NCBI RefSeq assembly: GCF_036373705.1
Contig: NC_089855.1
Location: 10,001,219-10,065,218 of the forward strand
Direction of reading: 5' to 3'
DNA: 64,000 nucleotides
Origin: Amia ocellicauda
Lineage: Eukaryota > Chordata > Actinopteri > Amiiformes > Amiidae
Shown: positions 36,833 through 64,000 of the stretch, one piece after another
How positions within the stretch are numbered: the first letter of the stretch is position 1
How the letters are laid out: every line of letters starts with the position of its first letter
Notes under the pieces: generated by a model
Databases searched by the model: none
Told to the model about the DNA's origin: nothing
What the model saw: the letters and a program-made list of their open reading frames with translations, nothing else
Translations under genes and position numbers: made by a program

Positions 36833-38019
36833 GAGGGCTTCAGAGAAAATCGCCAAGCTGTGCTCAATAACCTTGCAGTACTTTCATCTGCTATACCTCC
36901 ACGAGACTCCAGGAATATTTGCAAATCTGCGAGACGTTTTTCACGATGCTGTGTAACAGCCGTTTCCGTTTTTGTTTTTTTACCTTTGTTTCCACCTGGA
37001 TGTCAAACCTCAAAGCACATGGGCAGACTAAAGACGCTGCCGGCCTCTTATTCTCTTCCTGCTGAGTGAATGAAATCAAAATGCTTCAAGCACATTTACG
37101 TTGCTCTTGTTAAGAAAAATAAATATAGAAAAAGTTCAGTTGTGACTGGAGTATCTCATCCTTATCTTGGGTGCTCACATTGAGACAAGGCAATAAGGAA
37201 ACAGGGTGCTGATCATGTAAATATAGTGTGTGCTTTATATAAATGTGTGTGTGCTGTTGTTTCTGCTCAGAATACTTTGTTTACTTGACTGATTGTGAAG
37301 CAGAATAAATACAAACCTCGTCGCACAACAATTCCTGCTCTTGTAATAAAACCAATGAAGACTGTTCTTGATTGTCTTTGTTTTTACTCAATTCTGTGAC
37401 CTAATCTTTCACTGAGCTTAACCTCAGGATCCTTGAAAAGCATTTTTATTTATAATCATTAAGATGGTCATTAAATATTTTAAGATAAAGGGGAAAGAAC
37501 AATCCGTCTGACCACAGCGCACACTGTACACACAAACCAGCCTCGGTGATGACTCGGCCCCGTGATAAATGACAAAGGGTGACTGGGGCTTGACTTCCTG
37601 ACTAACAAACTTTGTCATTTACCCCTTGACAAGCTGACAATTAAAACCAAACAAAAGATGGACTGAAATAGCAGTTTCATCTCCCTGTAGCATTGTTTTT
37701 TGGTTTACTTCCTTAAAAGTTGGATATTGCTCAAATCAGCCATGGCTTGGAGCAATAGCTGTCTGCCAACTACGTGTGCCTGCTGTTGAAGATCCAAGAG
37801 ACTGGGTATCAACATTCAGCCCTTATCTTTCACTTTTTAACTTTAATTACATGGGAGATTAGTCTACAGCTCACCCACGTGGAAAATCAGGACCTTTAGA
37901 CTTTTTTAGACATGGAAAATGTTACTTATATATAATAATGTGGAAGTCCTACATCTTAAAATAATTAGCTTTAGAAGCACTAGCTATTAAGTGTGTCTAA
38001 AGCAATTAAAAGTGACCAC
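36833..38019 (+). other. TUBGCP5: TUBGCP5 3' UTR and TUBGCP5-CYFIP1 spacer
   Basis: The TUBGCP5 stop is followed by AATAAA hexamers at 37118-37123, 37304-37309 and 37345-37350. The last two lie close together and most likely mark the poly(A) site. Only about 0.7 kb of AT-rich DNA then separates the gene from the CYFIP1 CpG-rich start. No other gene was recognised. Confidence 0.65.
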
Positions 38020-38368
38020 GACTCCTCTACCGCCCTCTATTGCTCCTCTCTATCCCCGTCTCTCGGGCGCCCCCAGCGGCGGAGGGCGGCAGGGCCGGGG
38101 CTCCGGGTTTCCTGTCGAGGCTCCAGCCCCAGTCAGACAGGAACTCCCAGCCCCAGCGCTCCGCCGGGCACAGATCACTATCAGCGGCTGCCGGGATCCG
38201 CCACGACGGGAAAACCGACACTTGGGGCGGATTAAAAGGTCCCGGAGACGGAGAGGACGAAGCAGGCTCTCGGAGGACCTTTGGAGACTCTCGCCCCCCT
38301 CAGCCTCGGTAAATGGGATTGCGCTCCCGGACAGCCTCCATTTCCCAGGAAAACAACTGGGCGTAGAG
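38020..38368 (+). promoter_or_regulatory. CYFIP1: CYFIP1 CpG-rich promoter / 5' noncoding exon
   Basis: GC content and CpG density rise sharply from about 38030. The block ends in a strong donor, TAGAG|GTAAGA, at 38368/38369. This is the expected layout of a noncoding first exon, because the first CYFIP1 coding exon (45151) begins only four bases before its ATG and needs an upstream exon. The transcription start is not resolved, so the left edge is approximate. Confidence 0.6.
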
Positions 38369-39446
38369 GTAAGAAAGTTTGCGGCGCTTTGGGTGTTGTC
38401 TTTCGCAGACGTGTGTGTCGATGTCGCTGGCGGGTTTGATCCGTGCAGACCGGCTTTTGAAAGGGTTTGGTGGGTTGAGGTGATTCCCTGTGAACCGGCG
38501 ATGGACCAGAAACACTTTGATTGTGTTTATTGACGGACGGGGCTCCCGGGCCTGCCCGTCTGGGTGAAACTTCATGGAGTGAGTTGGCTCAGCCCCGCCC
38601 GGCAGGATTTAATCACGGTGGTTTTATTTCGTGTTTTTTCCTCGTATGCATGGGGGAAACTGCACATAAGTTTCATAAAACCACGAAGAAACATTGCAAA
38701 AGCGGTTTGTTTGGGTAATTGCATCTGCCCGGAGGAGGTGTCGCTGGTGCGGAGAGGAGTTTTAATACTGGTTTCCTTTGCTGTTTGTTTGGGTAATCCC
38801 TCTACGCGTGTCATCGTGTGGCTCTTGCTGCCCTAGAAATTAAGCCAGCCATGCAAATTGAAAATGCACCTGGACACATGACGTTAAGGGGGTATTGATT
38901 GGAGTGGCACGTTTTGGGGGGTTGCTCTGTGGCTGCAATGGGCCGAGTCTCGCTGCAGACGTGGTCGGATCTGGTTCCGTTTGTGGATACTGTGCGCTCG
39001 TTTCTGCACTTGCACACATAAAGCTCATGTGTTTGTATGTTCTCTCTTCACTCCTGCTGTAAAATGATCCCATGTTCATGCTCGCACCCCGGGAAGACTG
39101 AACGAGCTTTTGAGGCAGAGGAGGAGGGGGTTTCTGCTCTGTGATTTGACTCGCCATATGGTCACCAGTTTAACCCTGCCCCGGCACAATGGGAAGCCAG
39201 GGGAGTCCATGAACCGCGCATCCAGGCGGAATATGATTGTGGTGCATCTGTTACCACGTATTGAGGGTTTTAAGGCTCCGGCTTTGAGCGCAGAGGTGTG
39301 CAATGAGCGCAGTGCTCGGGCTGCGTTCGTGTAGCACAGATTTGCGCAGATTTGCGCAGATCTGCACAAGCGTCGCTGATTTTATTGGGGTCGCATCGCA
39401 GAACTGCGCACCTCAGCATTTGCCAGTTCTGCTGTCTGTTTTTCTG

Positions 39447-39563
39447 GGTACCCCCTGCCCTGCTGGTTTTTGCTCAATTACTTAATTGGAATAAGTCAAT
39501 TAAGGGTTCAATTAAGCAATTAAGACCTCCGTTGGAACAAAAACCAGCAGGGCAAGGGGGTAC
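39447..39563. mobile_element. 117-bp foldback (MITE-like) element
   Basis: Inverted arms of about 25 bases: GGTACCCCCTGCCCTGCTGG from 39447, and its complement with a 1-base indel from 39539 to 39563. The spacer is built of repeated CAATTAAG/CTTAATTG words. No coding capacity. This is a typical fish short hairpin repeat. Confidence 0.65.
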
Positions 39564-42500
39564 TCAGCACCGGTTTGAAAACCGCTGGCTTAAATAAAGC
39601 AATAATGTGACCGGTGTGAGCCATATTTATGTTGACTGTATTTGAAAGTTAATTAGTGCATTTCATATTATTATTATTAAGCCTACATGGAAGTTGTATA
39701 GCGCTTTAGACTTGTCAAAGTCGCTTGAAATTCTTGGCCAGATATCCAGTGTGTGATTGATTTTGTATTTGACTTTGAAAGACATTTTGGAGGGTATTTC
39801 TTATGGATTTAACTGTGGTTAAGGGTGTCACAATGAGTTAATCTGTCAGACCAGTAGTCTTTCATTAGTCACTTCTCTGCGCATGGAGAATACCTCTCTT
39901 TAACGCTGTGGAATACAAAAAAGACTAATTCCTGTACTTAGTGTGTGCTAATGATACAATATTTAGCCTGGATGTTAAGTACTTTAACCCTAATGTGAAC
40001 TGCAGACAAAGGAAACTTGCAGCACAGCATTACTGTTCATGAACAGTCGAGAAATGTCATGATTTGTGTTGAGTTGTGTTTTTTAGGCATGGTTAACATG
40101 TCTGCCAAGAATGATCTGTAATTGCAATGAGTGATGAGCAATAATGGTGTGATTCTTTTTAATAAGTCTGTAGTCTTTAATGACAAGCAATGTATAGGAA
40201 TTGAATGCAACCTATCTATCATGAACAAATACTCCAATTAGGATTAATATTGACATATGGTTAATCTGTTGCAATTAATTTGGTGAATCAGGAATAGCCA
40301 TGAGATCTATTTTAGGAGTCTGTAACTGGCTCAAATACACATGTAAGGTTACTCTACAATGCCAGAAAATAGGCATCAAGAATCATAAGACCAACTCAAC
40401 ATGTTGGGAACAAAGATATGATCTTGGTTATCAGTCATAACTGAGCATATTTGTGTGAAAAGGATTGCAGGCAGGTACCGATGAGCAGAATATTATATAT
40501 GTGTACCACCTGTCTGACTTATCCTTTCTCCTAGTGATCAATATTGTTCTAGTATGAAACAGTTGCTTATTATTGCTATACTACACACCAGCTGCACAGA
40601 TCTTTATGTCCTCGGATTAAGAAGGAGTCACAGGTTAAAACACCTTCCCTCACAACTCTTCAAAAATATTGTTTGTAAACAACAAAATCATTAGACAATG
40701 ATGATTGAATCTCCACATTAAGAGGGTTAATATTGGACACTACATAACCATAAGCAATAACTGTAGAAAAATAACAACAGAAAAACAACCCAGCACCGGT
40801 ATTAAGATTTTCTACAACTGAATCAGATTGGCGCGATCTTGAAACGATATCCTGTCACGCCTTCCTGTTAATGTATTCTATCCATACACACGTATAATTA
40901 ATTTAACACCTCTCTCTCTCTTATTTTTTCCTTTTCCTGAATTGGTTAAGCGAGTGCAGCCCAGGCAGTCAGCTGACGGCACAGCAGCTGAGATTTAGCA
41001 GAAGTGAAAGCTGTGCTGCTGGAGCCCGTGGCAGCTGGGAGAGCAGACAGGCCCAACCTTTTGTTCAGTCACACCCTTCACTGGCAACTCCTGGGTGCAT
41101 TTCTCCCTTTTTAAATGTTCGTAATTATGGCCCCCAGAGGTCCAGTGAATGAGTGAGAATTAACATTTTAAAGGGTGTTATATGCCAGCTTACACGGTGT
41201 CAGTGAGAAAATGAAATCTGTGCAAGTTTAAAACCCCTGCTGTTTAAAGCACTTTATGAGTTCCAAGACCTGGTTACTCCTTTAGGCTGAATTTGGGCTT
41301 GGTGCCAGCTGATTAAAGTTCAGTTTGTACTGTAGCCCCCATGTCTTCTGTACTATTTAAGTGAACAGAAATGACCCAACGGGTAAATACTTTATTAATA
41401 ATAATGTTTTCTACTCAGTCAGTTCCTGCTTTGATTTCCATTTGCCCGACCTTGCTTGTTTTGTGTTCTTTAACTTGCACAGAAATAAATTAGTATCTTT
41501 TCACATTAAAGTCTGCTAGGTGTTCCCTATAGCTTAAAGATTATAGGTTTGAATCCACCCAACCAGCTGTGATGGCTGCATGTACAGTATTACTGTTACG
41601 TTATTATATTTTTGTAGAAAAACAATGCTTTAAAAATGCATAAAGTTGTCCTCTATGCAAAAAAATGCAAACGTTGGCATGTTGTATTAGTGAGGTTTAG
41701 GTACTTATTAAATGGCTGAATTTAGTAAGTGCGTTGCATATTGTTAATTGTAGGGGTGGGCTTTAATCTCTTGAGGTAGCTCATGATGTTAAATCATGGT
41801 GAGGTTTGCAGAGAGCTGAGGGGCGTTCATGAGCAGCTGTCCAGGGCTGAGTTATGCACAGCTTCTCATGTGCAGGACAGTGTGCAGTCAAGGCCAAGGA
41901 CACATCAGTGATCTCTTCAGTAAAGCAGTTTGAAATGAACAGTTCTCTAACTGTTTTCGGATATTCAGCATTTTTATTTGGCCTTAGTCCTTCTCTTAAA
42001 TCTGAATGTTAATATGGTAGTGGTCTCTGTAGTAACTTCTTGCTGTATGGGTGTTTGACAAATGGGAACACAAACTAGCATGTCTGTTGGACAACACAGA
42101 AGTTTATTTCTTAGCAGTGTTTCAGATCTAAGATGATATGTGGTTGTTTTTCCTTCTCCTTTTTTGAAGAGATGTATTGGTGGCTTGTCACTTTGTATTG
42201 GACTTTGCCACTATAATTGAGAAAGCAGGCTAAAGTCACGAGCACAAAACTAAAAATTTTTTTGTTTAAGTGCTATCCGTGTGAAATGTAATGAATTGAG
42301 TCAAGTAAGGTAAGTGCTAATTTGTCTGCAAAGCTGTGTGAGACCCTGAAGATTCAATGATAACTACGCTCTGCAGTGCTCAGTGTAAGTGACGACAGTG
42401 TGTTTTTGTCAGAGGTGCAGCTGTAATGTGCGATGCTTTGATGGACAGTGGTGAAGTCTCACTTTAGCATAGTTAATCTGACAGAAAGTGATCTGAGTGC

Positions 42501-44280
42501 TTTGTGCTGGTCTGGGTTAGTCTACCAGTACCAAATGAGTTTTAATCGTACTTGTTTAATGTTGTGATTGGCCTCTGATAATGGAAACTTAAAAAGCCAC
42601 ATTTCCTTCTGATAATCTCTTTAATTGTAGAAGTTATTCTCATGGCAGACTTTGCTGTATATTTACGTCGTCTTAAGTGTTGTCCGTGTGCTCCACAAAC
42701 ATGATTTGTGTTTTTTCATGATGGGTCATCCTGTTCTATAGTACTACTACAGTAAAGGATTGGCAGTTTTTAGTTGCTGTTTGAAGGCTGCTGCTAAAAG
42801 CTCAGATTTGTAACCTTGCAGAAAGTGAAGTGCTAAATTAAATTCACACTTGAGTTACTGCAGCAGTTGTGTGAAGTAAGGCTGTTGCTATCGGTGAACA
42901 AACAAACACCACAAGCAACAGCTTTACAAGTACTACAGCACCTCCGACTAACCCATTCTGTGGGACACGCGCGCACATACACAATATGCTGTTGCAAGAT
43001 GGGTGCCAGTTGGAGTCTACCAATCATTAAGTATACATATGCTGAGGAGGTGATTGTCCAGTCCTGGCTATATAAGGTTTTTGCTTTAACAGTCTTTTAG
43101 TGACAGAAACCATTCCTTTGGAGGTGTGAACAAAGTTTCAGTGCAGCAGAAAAATAATATTGAACATTTGGATGAAGGGCCTGCACCAGAGAATTGTATC
43201 GTTTATAAAGTCTGTGATTGGTTGTTTCAAGAGGGGTATCTAAGCTGTGACTATGAAGGGTGCAGGGCTGTGCAGCTGTTTGAAACTGATAAAGCATCAC
43301 TGTGTGGTAGTTTTCGACCTCATCCATACACAAGAAGCCGGCTGATGCTGGATTGGGCTGCAGCTTTATGGAAGGCAATAAAGAAAAGCAACAGCAAACA
43401 ACAAAACATTGTAAAACATTGCGTGCTCTCGCTCGCTCTGTGGACGCAAAGGCCATTGTCTCTTCGACTCTGGTGTGTGTATGTGTCGCATAACAGAGAT
43501 GGTGTGTTCTTTTGCACGGTTTCACTTTGATGTTTGATGTTTTGTCAATTTACTGTAAATCATAAGCATTTACAGTATCAAGAGTATCAACTTGTTTAAC
43601 CAGCAATTCATAGATGTGTTTTTGTTGAAGCTTGCCAAATATGCTGCAGTTTACTTTGGCCTACTTTGTTTTCGACAATTAGGGAACCCTTCAGCAGAAA
43701 TCACAAAATAAAAAGCCAGTTCCTGTTTAGTTTTTAAATCGTGAAAAAAACCCTAGTGCTGGACAGAATAAAAGTACTGTTTTTTCTACCTCTTCCCTAA
43801 ATCACTGATAATTTCCTTTTCCTGAGGGCTGAACGATTTGAAAGCATGTATTTGATTCCTTGTAATAGCACTGAACAACTTGATTTGGAGGCTAGATAGC
43901 AGCCTATTCTACCATCGGGTGTTTACCAATCATCTTCGTTTGTTGGTCAGTAATTGAGAGCTATTTACTGACCTGCTACCACAAAAAAAAAAAAAGCACT
44001 TGATCTTGTAACATTAAGTATATAGTTTTGGTGAGGAGCTATAAACAGAGTAACATTACAGAGAAGGAGGAGTTGCTGACCCTGGTAACTAAACCATTAT
44101 GAGTCATAGTTTATTTTTCAAACATTTGTGTTCCTGGTTTAAGATGACTACTTATTAAAAGTAGTACCATTACGTCTTTGATTGTGTTGTCATGTGATAT
44201 GGAGTTTGTAGCTTAGTGGAGTAAGAGGTGTTTTCTAATGTTTCTCTAATGCTGGGTCACAGCTCAGGAATGCCAACAAT

Positions 44281-44331
44281 TATTATTATTATTTATTTAT
44301 TGGCAGATACCCTTATCCAGTGTGACTTACA
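44281..44331 (+). repeat. Degenerate LINE/SINE 3'-tail repeat
   Basis: An ATT-rich lead is followed by GGCAGATACCCTTATCCAGT at 44302. The same word set recurs at 63843-63862 (GCAGATGCCTTCATCCAATG), showing two diverged copies of one dispersed tail. Confidence 0.5.
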
Positions 44332-45085
44332 AAACAAGAGCAATACAAAGTGCAAAAATACTGCTGCTAAATAATGATCAATATCGACAAAGACAACGGA
44401 AAAGCACCTGAGAATCTTTCTGCCCGCTGTTTCACCAGTGATGCGAGACCACAGCCTTGTATTAGTGCAGACACTTGTGGAAGGAAAGTTAGAAATTATT
44501 TTCTAATACCTGTTTTTCTCTCTTGTATACTTAAGAAAGATAAGGTGAAGCTAGAAGGTCAGGCCGGAAAGAAGCTTGATTTTGGTTTGTTACTTACGAT
44601 GAGAATCTTGGAGGCAATGTCAAACAGTATGATTTAAGTGCCTGCTCCCTAATCCATGTGTTGATCTGTGAACTCCTATAATGATATATATTCTGCTTAG
44701 CTAACTTTTAAGATAACATAGCAATGACTTTCTGATTATAACCAGCTCTTTGATTTCTGTGTATAAAAGCTCTGACTGGTAAAATGAAGGCAGAGCGACT
44801 TTGGGATCTTCTTGATTCACTGTTCCTCTCCACGCTGCGTGTATTAAAGGCATTGCAACTGACATTCCAACCTGATTGAAGATGATTGTTCTTCCACACA
44901 CTGCAGGCATATTATAGGACCTGTCTGGCCCCAAGGCACCGCGTTCGTTTAACCAAAAGCTAGCATAACATGTCGCTGCCATCTGTAAACCATAAGTATT
45001 TGCCAGGAAACTTGTTTGCAGCCAGTGTCCTTTTATGTAATGACACAAGTCTTCTCTATAGGGAATGTCAGGGCTTTGAAATTAA

Positions 45086-64000
<18,915 letters not shown>

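Noticed and set aside
43126..43530. 134-codon open frame with a similar-sized frame on the other strand
   Set aside because: It lies within CYFIP1 intron 1, with no family resemblance. It is likely chance.

Overview
The window is vertebrate nuclear DNA, almost certainly from a ray-finned fish. It holds spliced genes with GT-AG introns, AT-rich introns and intergenic DNA, CpG-rich promoters, two Tc1-type transposons, a CR1/Rex-like LINE fragment, a tRNA-derived SINE and several short inverted-repeat elements typical of fish. The repeat flavour would suit a non-teleost ray-finned fish or an early-branching teleost, but the sequence alone does not fix the species.

Layout. (1) 1-9713, plus strand: the last three coding exons of SLC9A7 (NHE7, organellar Na+/K+-H+ exchanger), with a decayed LINE in an intron. 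(2) 9714-22670: SLC9A7 3' UTR and intergenic DNA, with a 160-bp foldback element and an internally deleted Tc1 element beside a TA microsatellite. (3) 22671-23924, minus strand: complete CHST7 (GlcNAc/GalNAc 6-O-sulfotransferase) in one exon. SLC9A7 and CHST7 are convergent, as in the human Xp11.3 pair. (4) 26866-36832, plus strand: complete TUBGCP5 (gamma-tubulin complex component 5), 23 coding exons and 1013 codons. Intron 13 carries an intact Tc1/mariner transposon of DD36E type, and intron 15 has a GC-AG boundary. (5) About 38.0 kb to the window end, plus strand: CYFIP1, with a GC-rich 5' noncoding exon and coding exons for the first ~796 of ~1250 residues. TUBGCP5-CYFIP1 is the human 15q11.2 neighbour pair.

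Function. The four genes do not form a pathway. CYFIP1 is the Rac1-binding subunit of the WAVE complex and a translational repressor partner of FMRP/eIF4E. TUBGCP5 is a gamma-tubulin ring complex subunit. CHST7 sulfates glycans in the Golgi. SLC9A7 sets trans-Golgi pH.

Most notable observation: CYFIP1 contains a tandem pair of homologous alternative exons (57200-57338 and 57811-57964). Both enter in phase 0 and leave in phase 1. Using both, or neither, shifts the frame and gives an early stop, so they are predicted to be strictly mutually exclusive. They would give two versions of residues 559-610.
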